The notes beneath the pieces are model-generated. The model was not told the origin of the DNA, ran no database searches, and was given only the letters and a program-made list of their open reading frames with translations. A DNA stretch of 64,000 bases, taken from Marinomonas sp. KMM3893. GTDB lineage: Bacteria; Pseudomonadota; Gammaproteobacteria; Pseudomonadales; Marinomonadaceae. The position numbers and the translations under genes were made by a program. Location of the stretch: assembly GCF_004352855.1 (NCBI RefSeq), contig NZ_SJSC01000003.1, forward strand, positions 186,001 through 250,000. Direction: 5' to 3'. This document shows, piece by piece, positions 1 to 8,546 of this stretch (position 1 is its first letter; each line of letters starts with the position of its first letter).

Positions 1-499
1 TACCGTCTGAAAAGGTACCTGCGCCGCCTTCACCAAATTGCACGTTGGATTCGGTGTTAAGGATTTTTTTGCGCCAAAAACCAAAGGTGTCTTTGGTGCG
101 TTCGCGAACTTCTTTACCGCGCTCTAAGATAATAGGTTTATAACCCATTTGAGCGAGCACTAAGCCTGCTAGTAATCCACAAGGACCAAAGCCAATCACG
201 ATAGGGCGTTCAGTGAGGGTGGCAGGCGCTTGAGCAACAGGATGGTAATTAAGGTCTGGTGTCTCTTTGATTTGTTGATGGTCTGCAAATTGAGTCAGCA
301 AGGCTTGATCAATCCGAGTTTCCACATCTAGGGTATAGATCAAAAGAATAGAAGCTTTCTTTCTGGCGTCATAGCCGCGGCGAAAAATAGAGAAGCGAAC
401 AAGTTGATCTGCTGTGATGCCCAATGTGGACAAGATGGCTTGTTCTATAGCGGTGTCATTATGATCCAAAGGTAGCTGGATATTCGAAAGTCTAATCAT
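1..499 (-). CDS. COG2509-type FAD-dependent dehydrogenase (N-terminal part, runs off the window)
   Basis: Translating the minus strand from the ATG at 499 gives an open frame to base 1, about 166 residues with no stop. After an N-terminal region of about 95 residues there is an FAD-binding Rossmann motif, GFGPCG, at residues 103-108. It is followed by ILERG, the usual end of the second beta strand that binds the ADP ribose. The last residues read NVQFGEGGAGTFSDG, typical of the uncharacterised FAD-dependent dehydrogenases of COG2509. An in-frame ATG at 532 would add 11 residues, but family members usually start close to the MIRLSN sequence. The substrate is unknown. The C-terminal catalytic part lies outside the window. 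Confidence 0.82.
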   Translation of the reverse strand, partial: MIRLSNIQLPLDHNDTAIEQAILSTLGITADQLVRFSIFRRGYDARKKASILLIYTLDVETRIDQALLTQFADHQQIKETPDLNYHPVAQAPATLTERPIVIGFGPCGLLAGLVLAQMGYKPIILERGKEVRERTKDTFGFWRKKILNTESNVQFGEGGAGTFSDG

Positions 500-832
500 A
501 GAAAAAAATAGGTCTTGAATGAGTGAGGCCATGGTGAGCCGGAGTGCGAATAATAAGCCATTTTAAGAGAAAAATCTGGTCTGAATAACGCAATAGAATG
601 TCATTATAACGTCGATCAACAAAACACACCTCTTTGTCTTTCATTGATGGCTGTGTCGCCGCTTAAGCATTGACTGAAAGAGGCACCAAACAGGCGCATA
701 AAGAGGGTTTTACTCGCGAGCGTAACTGTTCTTTCGGAGAGGTGAGTAATAGAATAGTGGCTAAGATATAAAAGTAATTAGTTGATTTAAATGCATATTT
801 TCAAGTCGGCAAATGCCTTGATTGGGTGGTAA
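500..832. other. Intergenic region, divergent promoters expected
   Basis: This 333-base gap separates the leftward flavoprotein from the rightward small conserved gene, so it should hold promoters for both. I see no convincing ORF, RNA gene or strong hairpin. A purine-rich GGGTGG sequence lies just before the ATG at 833 and serves as its ribosome-binding site. Confidence 0.5.
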
Positions 833-1189
833 ATGAAAAAGTCGGATAAGAAACTAGACAAGGCACTAAGAGAAGCGCTCACCAAGGTTTGTGATCATCT
901 ACTCGGTGAGGTAGAGGGCTTTGTGTGGCTGACGCATGTGGTGGATTTTAATCGCTACCCACAGTCGCTTAAGATTGTTTGTGTGTTTGAGAAAGAAGCC
1001 GACGTGGCTGAGTTATTATCGACACAGGGTGACGTGCTCTTTTATCAGTGTATTGAAGATGAATTAAAAGGGGCGAATCTCGTCATTAAAAACAGCCGTC
1101 AGTCTGTGAGTTTTGACTCGGAAGAGGCTTGTGAAAGAAGCCATAAAGGGCGCTGGAACCTACGTTTGAAAGGGATTGAACTTCATTAA
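833..1189 (+). CDS. Small conserved protein of unknown function (often mislabelled 'Fis family')
   Basis: A 118-residue soluble protein with no signal peptide or membrane segment. It opens with a charged helix (MKKSDKKLDKALREAL) followed by a compact alpha/beta pattern containing GFVWLTHVVDF and SLKIVCVFE. I recall similar proteins in Pseudomonas and relatives being carried under the automatic name 'Fis family transcriptional regulator'. I see no helix-turn-helix here, and the real Fis of this genome is at 49065-49373. No function can be assigned. It stands alone between a divergent flavoprotein gene and the acid phosphatase gene. Confidence 0.7.
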   Translation: MKKSDKKLDKALREALTKVCDHLLGEVEGFVWLTHVVDFNRYPQSLKIVCVFEKEADVAELLSTQGDVLFYQCIEDELKGANLVIKNSRQSVSFDSEEACERSHKGRWNLRLKGIELH

Positions 1190-1421
1190 TTCCTTGCTGT
1201 ATTTCACCACAAGGGGCCTCTGTTGATGTTAACCATCAGGCACTTAATCGTGCTTCGTCTGCGGATGCGACGCATGTTTGGGCAAGGCCAATAGCGGGAG
1301 ATGTTTTTTTTGACCTTCTGGTTAAAATCTTGTAATGATAACGGCTAATGACGCGTTAGAAAGGCTCTGTTGGTTTACTGTATAAATCTTTTTTAGGCTA
1401 TTCACTTAAGGGAGTGAGAAG

Positions 1422-2249
1422 ATGTTTTCTGCTAAATTACGTACATTGGTGGTGTCGACGGCTTTGTTGGCGGGGAGTGTGTCCTTACCGGCTTGGGCCG
1501 ATGAGACGCCTTATACTACCCAGAATTTAAATGAGCAGTTGGTCATGGCCAACTTATGGATGCAGGCCTCTGCTGAATTTAAGGCCTTGTCTTATCAGGC
1601 TTTTAATTTAGCGCAAATGCGTTTTGATCATTTCGCGAGTACCCACAAAGGCGATAAAAAAATCGCCATTGTGGTGGATGCCGACGAAACCATTATAGAT
1701 AACAGCCCGTATGAAGCTTGGTTGGTGGGCAGAAATGAAGGTTATTCAGGCAAAACATGGGGCGAATGGATGAACGCCGCTGAAGCCAAGGCGCTACCTG
1801 GTGCGGTTGAGTTTTTGAACTATGCGGCGAACAAGGGCGCGGAGGTTTTCTATATTACCAACCGTAAAATGGTGGGTTTGGAAGGCACGCGTAAAAACCT
1901 CGCGGAATTGGGTTTTCCGGATGTGGACGATGCCCATTTGATGCTTAGAACCACCACCAGTGATAAAGAAGCACGTCGTCTTAAAGTGGCAGAGAAATAC
2001 GACATTGCTTTGTTTATGGGCGATAATCTTAATGATTTTTCTAGCGCCTTTAAAACCAAAAGCTTAACGGAAAGTTACGCGGCAGTAGAAAAAAATAAAG
2101 CCTTGTTTGGTACGAAATTTATTATGCTTCCTAACCCGACCTATGGTGACTGGGAAGGAAAGGTTTACGATGGCAACTGGGGGGCATCGGCCGCCGAGAA
2201 AGACAAAATGCGCAAAGCACATCTTGATCCTTGGCAGCCAAAGCAATAA
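1422..2249 (+). CDS. Exported acid phosphatase / 5'-nucleotidase, lipoprotein e(P4)-like HAD family
   Basis: A 275-residue protein with a Sec signal peptide (residues 1 to about 26, ending PAWA before DETP). The HAD nucleophile motif is VVDADETIID, with D86 and D88, the DxDxT form of class B/C acid phosphatases. ITNRK near residue 145 and MGDNLNDFS near residue 200 complete the HAD site. The family hydrolyses nucleoside monophosphates such as NMN outside the cytoplasm. H. influenzae e(P4) is a lipoprotein, but this protein has no cysteine at the cleavage site and is probably soluble in the periplasm. An SD (AAGGGAGTG) lies just before the ATG. It is monocistronic, with a hairpin terminator after it. 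Confidence 0.88.
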   Translation: MFSAKLRTLVVSTALLAGSVSLPAWADETPYTTQNLNEQLVMANLWMQASAEFKALSYQAFNLAQMRFDHFASTHKGDKKIAIVVDADETIIDNSPYEAWLVGRNEGYSGKTWGEWMNAAEAKALPGAVEFLNYAANKGAEVFYITNRKMVGLEGTRKNLAELGFPDVDDAHLMLRTTTSDKEARRLKVAEKYDIALFMGDNLNDFSSAFKTKSLTESYAAVEKNKALFGTKFIMLPNPTYGDWEGKVYDGNWGASAAEKDKMRKAHLDPWQPKQ

Positions 2250-2293
2250 ACCACTAGGCGTTTTGTAATCAGAAGCCAAAAGAGAAGAACACC

Positions 2294-2322
2294 AAAAAGC
2301 GGATCATTTGATCGGCTTTTTT
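2294..2322 (+). terminator. Hairpin terminator after the acid phosphatase gene
   Basis: The arms AAAAAGC(G)GATCA and TGATC(G)GCTTTTTT pair with one G-G mismatch around a TT loop and end in a T run. Confidence 0.8.
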
Positions 2323-2484
2323 ATTGCCTAAACCATGACAAATGCCCCCTCTTGTGGGCGAGTTTTATGGTCAAGATAGGGGGCGTCAATTGAGGCTTCC
2401 GATTGCCAGAAAAATGTAAAGCCTGCTTTCATCGGCTGCGTTTTACGATAGGCTTAATGGATTCCATTCTATGTTGGTGAGAGT

Positions 2485-3555
2485 TTGTTGAAAAAGCGAA
2501 GTATTAACATCGGTTGTGGCTGGCTACTTTTGGTAGCGGCCTCGGTGAGCGCGCAAAGTCATGCTGGTTTGACGCCTCAAAACCGTCAGACTGAGTTTAA
2601 CCATGTCATAGAAAGTAATGCGGCAGCGGCCATACCGACGGCACAAAAAATTGCGCGCCTCAGTCAGGTGCTGCTTGGTGCGCCCTATGTGGATGGCAAT
2701 TTAGGGGAAGGTGCGCAAGGGCGTTACGATCAAGACCCGTTAAGCCGTTTTGATGTGTTTGATTGCACAACCTATGTAGAAGCGGTATTGGCTGGCGCAC
2801 TGTCTCAATCTGTGGATGAGTTTTTGCCCAATCTAGAAAAAATCCGCTATAAAAATGGGCAAGTCTCATTTGTTACTCGTAATCATTTCCCAAGCGCCGA
2901 TTGGCTGCCTAATAACCGCTGGATGTTAACCGATCTGACACAGGAAATTGGCGGCGCGACGACTAAGTTTGCGCACACGGTTATTGATAAGAAAGCCTGG
3001 TATCAGCGCATGTCGATAAGCCGAATCCAAGGGCTTGAATTGTCCCCCGAGGCGAAACAAAAGCGTCTTTCGGCGTTACGAAAAGAGGGTGAAAAGTTTG
3101 CGCCTGAAGCAGTAACGACCCCTTATGTTCCTCTGACGGCGGTGTTTCAGAAAAAACAATTGTCGAGTGATGAGTTAGCCCAGCAAGCGCATCAACGGGA
3201 GCAATTACAAGCAAACACAGCGCTTAGCGCGAAAGCCAAAAAATCCGCCTTGCGTGAGTTGATGATCCAGCAACATTTGGCTAATTCAACGATCAATTAC
3301 GATTTATTAAATCGTATCCCCACTGGCAGTGTCATTAGCATGGTGCGACCTGACTATTCGGTAAAACAGTGGATCGGCACCAATATGAACATCACTCATC
3401 AGGCCATCGCCATCCAAAAAAATGGCCGCTTGTACATTCGAAACGCCAGCTTAATAAAGAAAGAAGTGGTTGATCAGGATTTTGTCGATTACTTCTCTCG
3501 CTACTTAGAAAGCTCTTCCCTAAAAGGCTTTAACGTCCAGTTCCCGACGTTTTAG
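2485..3555 (+). CDS. Exported DUF1460 protein (N-acetylmuramoyl-L-alanine amidase-like)
   Basis: A 356-residue protein with an N-terminal signal (WLLLVAASVSAQSHA). The core matches DUF1460, an NlpC/P60-related fold: GRYDQDPLSR then FDCTTYVEAV with the probable catalytic C94, and a later THQAIAIQ segment (His near residue 308). The family is thought to act on cell-wall peptides in the periplasm, but the substrate here is unknown. The start is TTG at 2485 or TTG at 2488. No in-frame ATG exists, and the GGTGAG at 2476-2481 suits 2488 better. Between the two conserved parts lies a roughly 100-residue Lys/Gln/Ala-rich segment that looks like an insertion. Confidence 0.8.
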   Translation: MLKKRSINIGCGWLLLVAASVSAQSHAGLTPQNRQTEFNHVIESNAAAAIPTAQKIARLSQVLLGAPYVDGNLGEGAQGRYDQDPLSRFDVFDCTTYVEAVLAGALSQSVDEFLPNLEKIRYKNGQVSFVTRNHFPSADWLPNNRWMLTDLTQEIGGATTKFAHTVIDKKAWYQRMSISRIQGLELSPEAKQKRLSALRKEGEKFAPEAVTTPYVPLTAVFQKKQLSSDELAQQAHQREQLQANTALSAKAKKSALRELMIQQHLANSTINYDLLNRIPTGSVISMVRPDYSVKQWIGTNMNITHQAIAIQKNGRLYIRNASLIKKEVVDQDFVDYFSRYLESSSLKGFNVQFPTF

Positions 3556-3827
3556 TCGCTTCTTTATGTGTTCTTTTTTGCCTTCTTTTAGCCTGTTAAC
3601 GGCGCTCTAAATCTTCTTCTTTTTGGTGCCAACGAAAGTTGATGTTGGTACTAAGCAATCAATAGGCATGGTCGTACTCTGATTGCCGATAGAGGGAAGT
3701 GAAGCGTCACTGTTTCCTTGCTTCTTTTCTGAAAGCCTGCTGCTTTTATTTCGGCGATGCTGCCATATCTAGGATTGACGCCTTGCTAAGACGTCGATTA
3801 TGACTTGTTTGTGAAAGGTGAAATTGC

Positions 3828-5012
3828 ATGAATACAGATAGCCATCCAGCGCTTCTTGGTTCGCTTAACTCGACGGCGCCTCACAGCGAAGTGATTAACT
3901 TTAGTCCAGGTCCTACGTCTTTGCCAAAGGCTGTGGAAGAGAGGATTGCCGGTTTATTTAATCAACCTGGATTGACCTCGCTGGCCTTGTCGCACCGTGC
4001 TCCTGAGTTTTTAGAGATACTGGATCACGCGGTGACGAAAGCCAGAGAAGTGATGGAAATACCGGATGATTATGAAGTGCTTTTTACTCATGGTGGTGGC
4101 CATGGGCAGTTTGCAGCCCTGCCATTAAACCTTTGTTATCAGCCAACCGATGTGGCGACTTATGTGGTGAACGGTACTTGGTCTGCACGGGGTGCTGAAG
4201 AGGCCAAGCGCTATTGCCATGTTCAGTCCATTGATGGGCGAGACCCTAAAACGGGTGCCTATATTGGCTTTCCTGAATTGACTGAGGAAAACATCGACCC
4301 TAACAGTAAATATGTTTACCTGTGCTCCAATGAAACGGTTAACGGTATTGAGTTGCATCGTTTGCCGACCCTGCCAGCTTCACGCAAACACATTCCTTTG
4401 GTGGTGGACGCCAGCTCAGATTTTTCTACCAAGCCAATTGATTGGCATGGTTGCGGTGTGGGCGTGTTGTTTGCCTGTGCTTCTAAGAACATAGGTCATC
4501 CAGGGTTAACCATGACGGTGATTCGCAAAGACTTGCTAGGGGAGGGTAAAGCCTCGCCACTTTGTCCTGGCGTGTTTAATTACACCACCAACAGCGAGGC
4601 TGGAAACTTATGGAATACCCCAGCGACCTTTAACATTGAAGTGGTCGGCTTTGTTATGGATTGGATCGAAGCCCAAGGTGGTGTGTATGAAATAGAATTA
4701 CGCTCTATCGCCAAAGCGGCAGCGATTTATGATGTGATTGACAGTTCAAACGGCTTCTATGGCACACCGATAGAAAACAAAGCGTTACGCAGTCGAATGA
4801 ATGTGCCTTTTAATATTAAAGGCGGTGATGAAGAGGCAACCAATGCTTTTCTGATCGCCAGTTGGGAAAAGGGCATGGTTGGATTACGCACCTTAACGCC
4901 GTTTGGGGTGGGCGACTACCTAAGAGCCAGCTTATACAACGGCGTGACCGTAGAAGAGGCCCAAAAACTGGCTGACTTTATGCGTAAATTTGCGGCCAAA
5001 CAGGGCGCTTGA
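3828..5012 (+). CDS. SerC-like aminotransferase (divergent phosphoserine aminotransferase paralogue)
   Basis: A 394-residue fold-type I PLP enzyme of the SerC family, about 30 residues longer than usual because of an N-terminal extension. Family landmarks are INFSPGPT (residues 24-30), LSHR (54-57), HGGGHGQFA, CSNETVNGIE, and ASKNIGHPGLT with the PLP lysine K220. Two normally strict SerC motifs differ: GGGRGQF is GGGHGQF, and the GHRxVGG segment near the C-terminus is replaced by TPFGVGDYLRAS. The His-Arg pair normally binds the substrate phosphate. A true phosphoserine aminotransferase role is therefore uncertain. It stands alone, not next to gyrA, pheA or aroA, and ends in a strong terminator. 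SD GTGAAAGGTG precedes the ATG. Confidence 0.75.
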   Translation: MNTDSHPALLGSLNSTAPHSEVINFSPGPTSLPKAVEERIAGLFNQPGLTSLALSHRAPEFLEILDHAVTKAREVMEIPDDYEVLFTHGGGHGQFAALPLNLCYQPTDVATYVVNGTWSARGAEEAKRYCHVQSIDGRDPKTGAYIGFPELTEENIDPNSKYVYLCSNETVNGIELHRLPTLPASRKHIPLVVDASSDFSTKPIDWHGCGVGVLFACASKNIGHPGLTMTVIRKDLLGEGKASPLCPGVFNYTTNSEAGNLWNTPATFNIEVVGFVMDWIEAQGGVYEIELRSIAKAAAIYDVIDSSNGFYGTPIENKALRSRMNVPFNIKGGDEEATNAFLIASWEKGMVGLRTLTPFGVGDYLRASLYNGVTVEEAQKLADFMRKFAAKQGA

Positions 5013-5059
5013 TCACCGGCCGCCATGGCTTGACTAGCGTTGAACCATTAATTGCGCGC

Positions 5060-5094
5060 AGCCCCTTTTCTAATGTTAGAAAAGGGGCTTTTTT
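5060..5094 (+). terminator. Hairpin terminator after the serC-like gene
   Basis: A perfect inverted repeat, AGCCCCTTTTCTAA with TTAGAAAAGGGGCT, is followed by a run of T. Confidence 0.92.
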
Positions 5095-5279
5095 GTCGTC
5101 AGTGTTGACTGGCATTCATTGTGGCAATGTTTGACGTTTTTTAGCACTGTGTTAGCACATATTCAGTCTTGATAAATGGTATGTTTCGTACTTTAAACGG
5201 ACGGCTAAGCCATCCACGTTAAGGTGGTGTTACATTCTGAATTGGCTGTTTTTATCACAATGAAAAACGAGACACTGCT

Positions 5280-5972
5280 ATGAAACAAAAGACAATATTG
5301 TTCGATATCAATGAAACTGTGCTCAACCTAACGGCGTTAAAGCCTAAATTTGTGGCGGCTTTTGGCGATGACAGTGTGATGGCAACATGGTTTTCAATGC
5401 TGCTGCATTCGTCAACCGTCTGTGTTGTTACCGATGTTAAGACCGACTTTGCCTCCTTGGCTCGTGTTATGTTGGACAGCATTGCGACCCGCAAAGGCAT
5501 TACCTTATCCGCCCAGATGCGCGACGAGATTCTAACGGGCTTTGCTAATCTGCCAGCTCACGAAGACATTCAACCTGCCTTGCGCCAATTACAAGACGCC
5601 GGTTTTCGCACCGTGGCCTTTTCAAACTCATCGCGTGATTTAATTGCTATGCAGATCAACAATGCGGGATTATCAGAATGCTTTGATGAGGTTATTTCTG
5701 TTGAAAGTACCGGCCGCTTTAAACCTGATCCAAAAGCTTACCAGTTTGCTGCTGAGCAGTTAGATCAACCACTGTCGTCTTTGCGTTTGGTGGCGACTCA
5801 TGATTGGGATACCCACGGCGCTTTGTCGGTGGGCATGAAGGCGGCGTATATCGCACGTACGCCAGCGATTTACCACCCATTATATCGTCAAGCAGACATA
5901 GTCGCTGCCACCATGGGCGATATTGTAAAACAAATTATTGAGCTCGATGGTCCGCTAAAAGCGTCCGTTTAG
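5280..5972 (+). CDS. HAD hydrolase, haloacid dehalogenase type II-like
   Basis: A 230-residue cytoplasmic HAD-superfamily protein. The motif I nucleophile is D9 in ILFDINETV. Motif II is AFSNSS, the motif III lysine is in RFKPDPKAY, and motif IV is ATHDWDTHGA. This is the pattern of L-2-haloacid dehalogenase (type II) relatives, where the last motif has a Trp-Asp or Asn-Asp pair. The family cleaves carbon-halogen bonds of short 2-haloacids, but many members are phosphatases or unassigned. The substrate cannot be read from sequence. It is a single gene preceded by a 267-base gap holding the serC-like terminator. Confidence 0.8.
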   Translation: MKQKTILFDINETVLNLTALKPKFVAAFGDDSVMATWFSMLLHSSTVCVVTDVKTDFASLARVMLDSIATRKGITLSAQMRDEILTGFANLPAHEDIQPALRQLQDAGFRTVAFSNSSRDLIAMQINNAGLSECFDEVISVESTGRFKPDPKAYQFAAEQLDQPLSSLRLVATHDWDTHGALSVGMKAAYIARTPAIYHPLYRQADIVAATMGDIVKQIIELDGPLKASV

Positions 5973-6095
5973 CCTCATTTTTCTTGCCTGTAAGAGAGAC
6001 TTTCTGGCCAGTCAATGGGTCAATACTGGATCTGGCTAAGGTCGCTCTTAAATTGAATGTTAGGCATAATAGGCGCCTTTTATTTTAGGCGCTGA

Positions 6096-6108
6096 ATGCC
6101 TCAGGCAT
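6096..6108. repeat. Short perfect palindrome upstream of the egtB-like gene
   Basis: ATGCCT-C-AGGCAT lies 41 bases before the ATG. It could be an operator half-site pair or a small RNA hairpin. No known regulator is recognised. Confidence 0.35.
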
Positions 6109-6148
6109 CTCCTCCCTGAAGCGACCCATAATCTCCAAGGTATAGACC

Positions 6149-7306
6149 ATGTTATTAGCCCACTATCAAACCACACGAGAGCGGACTGAATCTCTTTGCG
6201 CACCGTTGAACACTGAAGACTATATTCCACAAGCGGCGGATTTTACGAGCCCTCCAAAATGGCATTTAGCGCATACAACGTGGTTCTTTGAAGAAATGAT
6301 CCTGACCAAATATATGGCGGATTATGTGGTGTTTGATGCGCATTTTGGCTTTCTATTTAATAGTTATTACCACAGTGTGGGAGAACGGGCGGTACGTGCT
6401 CAGCGTGGATTAATGACGCGCCCCACGGTGGATCAAGTGTACCAATATCGCCATTACGTGGATGAGAATATTCAAGGTTTGCTCAAGGGCGAGGCATCAG
6501 AAGAAGTAAAAGAGCTGGTCAAACTGGGCATTCACCATGAACAGCAACATCAAGAGTTGTTGTTGACCGATTTAAAATACACCTTGTCATTAAACCCTAT
6601 GTACCCGGTATACCAAAAGGACAGCAATCTGGTGGCCGGTCATAACGACAGCCAAGCGGCAAGTGAGTCCTGGATAGCGATCCAAGAAGGGGTTTACGAA
6701 GTCGGCTATGCTGGTGACGATTTTTGCTTTGATAATGAGCAAGGACGGCATAAGGTGTATGTGCAAGATTTTGAGATTTCAGCCTCTTTAGTGACCAATG
6801 GTGAATACATTGAGTTTATTGAAGCTGGGGGATACGACACCTTTAGCTATTGGTTTGATGAAGGTTGGGCATGGCGTTGTAAGCATCAAATCAACAGCCC
6901 CTTGTATTGGACCAAAATAGAAGGCCAATGGCATTATTACACCTTAGCAGGGTTAAAACCGTTGGATAGAGATGCGCTGCTATCCCATGTTTCCTATTAT
7001 GAAGCGAGTGCGTTTGCCAGCTGGAAAAAAATGCGATTGGCCACGGAATTCGAATGGGAAGTGGCGTCGTCGCAGTTTGCTTGGGGGCAGCGTTGGGAGT
7101 GGACTTCTTCTGCCTATCAACCCTATCCGAAATTTAGCGTCAGTGACGGGGCAGTGGGAGAATACAATGGCAAGTTTATGGTCAATCAAATGGTGTTGCG
7201 AGGGGCGTCTGTTGCCACGTCTGAAGGGCATTCAAGGGCGACCTATCGAAACTTTTTCCACCCACATTTCCAATGGCAATATTCAGGCATTCGATTAGTA
7301 AAATAA
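6149..7306 (+). CDS. egtB: EgtB-like non-haem iron sulfoxide synthase (ergothioneine-type)
   Basis: A 385-residue two-domain protein. An N-terminal DinB_2-like four-helix domain carries the iron ligands, WHLAHTTW (H42) and HHEQQHQE (H130 and H134 of the HxxxHxE motif). A C-terminal formylglycine-generating-enzyme (C-type lectin-like) domain ends in VLRGASVAT and FQWQYSGIRLV. EgtB joins a sulfur donor (cysteine or gamma-Glu-Cys) to hercynine with O2 in ergothioneine synthesis. The hercynine-forming methyltransferase EgtD, usually next door, is absent from this window. An OvoA-type C-terminal methyltransferase is also absent, so this is EgtB-sized rather than OvoA. SD AAGG is 8 bases before the ATG. 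Confidence 0.82.
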   Translation: MLLAHYQTTRERTESLCAPLNTEDYIPQAADFTSPPKWHLAHTTWFFEEMILTKYMADYVVFDAHFGFLFNSYYHSVGERAVRAQRGLMTRPTVDQVYQYRHYVDENIQGLLKGEASEEVKELVKLGIHHEQQHQELLLTDLKYTLSLNPMYPVYQKDSNLVAGHNDSQAASESWIAIQEGVYEVGYAGDDFCFDNEQGRHKVYVQDFEISASLVTNGEYIEFIEAGGYDTFSYWFDEGWAWRCKHQINSPLYWTKIEGQWHYYTLAGLKPLDRDALLSHVSYYEASAFASWKKMRLATEFEWEVASSQFAWGQRWEWTSSAYQPYPKFSVSDGAVGEYNGKFMVNQMVLRGASVATSEGHSRATYRNFFHPHFQWQYSGIRLVK

Positions 7307-7312
7307 TAGCGC

Positions 7313-7345
7313 AAGCCTACCCTAAAGAAACATCTGGGTAGGCTT
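7313..7345 (+). terminator. Strong hairpin after the egtB-like gene, no T tract
   Basis: AAGCCTACCC pairs perfectly with GGGTAGGCTT across a 13-base loop. There is no T run, so it may be a 3' stabilising hairpin rather than a classical terminator. Confidence 0.55.
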
Positions 7346-7420
7346 AGCCAAGCATTGGCTCAATGCATCGCGATGAACACAAAATAACAGTGCAGTGAGC
7401 CACATAAAAGGTGACAGTAA

Positions 7421-7774
7421 ATGAATACTAACCGAGATATCATCGCGCGTTTACGCAGTAATATTCCCTCTTTTGAATGCACTCCAGGCTGTCATGATTG
7501 TTGCGGCCCTGTGACCACCTCGTCAGAAGAAATGTCACGCCTGCCAGTGAAAACAGACGCAGAGCATGACGCCGCCTTAGAAAATTTTTCCTGTGTACAC
7601 TTAGGGCCAAATGGCTGTGAAGTATACGATGAGCGACCTTTGATTTGCCGATTGTTCGGCACTACGCCGAATCTGGCTTGCCCTAATAGTTGCCGACCCA
7701 AAGAAATGGTCGCGCCTGAGATTGAAGAGCAAGTGCATGAGTACATTGCGAGCACGCGACAAGTATTGGTCTGA
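7421..7774 (+). CDS. YkgJ-family cysteine-cluster protein
   Basis: A 117-residue protein with the cysteine pattern of PF03692 (putative zinc or iron-sulfur chelating proteins): C20-x3-C24-x2-C27-C28, then CVHL, GCEVYDERPLICRLFG and CPNSC. The YDERPxxCR segment is the most conserved part of the family. The biochemical role is not established. It lies 5 bases before rsuA and is probably cotranscribed with it. Confidence 0.85.
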   Translation: MNTNRDIIARLRSNIPSFECTPGCHDCCGPVTTSSEEMSRLPVKTDAEHDAALENFSCVHLGPNGCEVYDERPLICRLFGTTPNLACPNSCRPKEMVAPEIEEQVHEYIASTRQVLV

Positions 7775-7779
7775 GTCTT

Positions 7780-8484
7780 ATGCGCCTTGATAAGTTTATT
7801 GCTAAAAGTACCGAGCTTAGTAAGCAGGATGTGTTGCACAGCATTCATCAGGGTGAGGTGAGCGTCAATGGCGTGGTCGTAACAAAAGAAGCCCAGCAAG
7901 TGCATGAGAATAATCAGATTCTCTTAAAGGGTGTTAGACTACAGCCACGGCCGTTTCGTTATTTGCTGATGCATAAACCCGCCGGCACGATTTGCTCGAA
8001 CATTGATGAAGCTTACCCTTCTTTGTTTAATGGCTTGGAGATTGAGAAACGCTCCGAGCTGCACATCGTCGGGCGATTGGATGCAGACACCACAGGGTTG
8101 GTGTTAATGACCGACGACGGTCGCTGGTCTTTTAATATAACTCGACCTACGAACGCCTGTTGCAAAGTCTATCGAGTGACCTTATCGCAAGCCTTATCAG
8201 ATGAGCGGGCAAAGGAAATTAGCGCGCAATTTGCACAGGGTATTCAGCTGCAAGGAGAGCGCCAGCTTACCTTACCAGCCACCTTACAAGTGATCGCGCC
8301 AAAAGACGTGCTGCTGACGCTAACAGAAGGTAAGTTTCACCAAGTAAAGCGCATGTTTGCCGCCGTAGGCAATCGTGTAATGGCCTTGCATCGAGAGCAA
8401 ATTGGCACAGTTCGCTTGGATGTTGAGCTTGGTCAATGGCGCTATTTAACGCCTCATGAAGTTCAGTCTTTTGTGTCTGCTTAA
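7780..8484 (+). CDS. rsuA: 16S rRNA pseudouridine(516) synthase RsuA-type
   Basis: A 234-residue protein with an N-terminal S4 RNA-binding domain (MRLDKFIAKS to about residue 55). The RsuA/RluB/E/F catalytic domain carries GRLDADTTGLVLMTDDG, with D101 the expected nucleophilic aspartate, followed by KVYRVTL and GKFHQVKRMFAAVGN. RsuA converts U516 of 16S rRNA to pseudouridine during small-subunit assembly. RluE or RluF specificity cannot be fully excluded, but length and S4 content fit RsuA. It is cotranscribed with the YkgJ-like gene (5-base gap). The short Rho gene follows after 62 bases. Confidence 0.85.
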   Translation: MRLDKFIAKSTELSKQDVLHSIHQGEVSVNGVVVTKEAQQVHENNQILLKGVRLQPRPFRYLLMHKPAGTICSNIDEAYPSLFNGLEIEKRSELHIVGRLDADTTGLVLMTDDGRWSFNITRPTNACCKVYRVTLSQALSDERAKEISAQFAQGIQLQGERQLTLPATLQVIAPKDVLLTLTEGKFHQVKRMFAAVGNRVMALHREQIGTVRLDVELGQWRYLTPHEVQSFVSA

Positions 8485-8546
8485 ACGATAATCAGACAAT
8501 CAAAAGTCGCTTCACTATTTTATTATTTAGAGCAATTAATCCGATT

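Noticed and set aside
2344-2384. GCCCCCT/AGGGGGC inverted repeat as a second terminator
   Set aside because: Only 7 bp with a 27-base loop and no T tract; too weak to call.
6972-7298. 108-codon ORF inside egtB in another frame
   Set aside because: Shadow of a clear EgtB reading; its sequence has no protein-like pattern.
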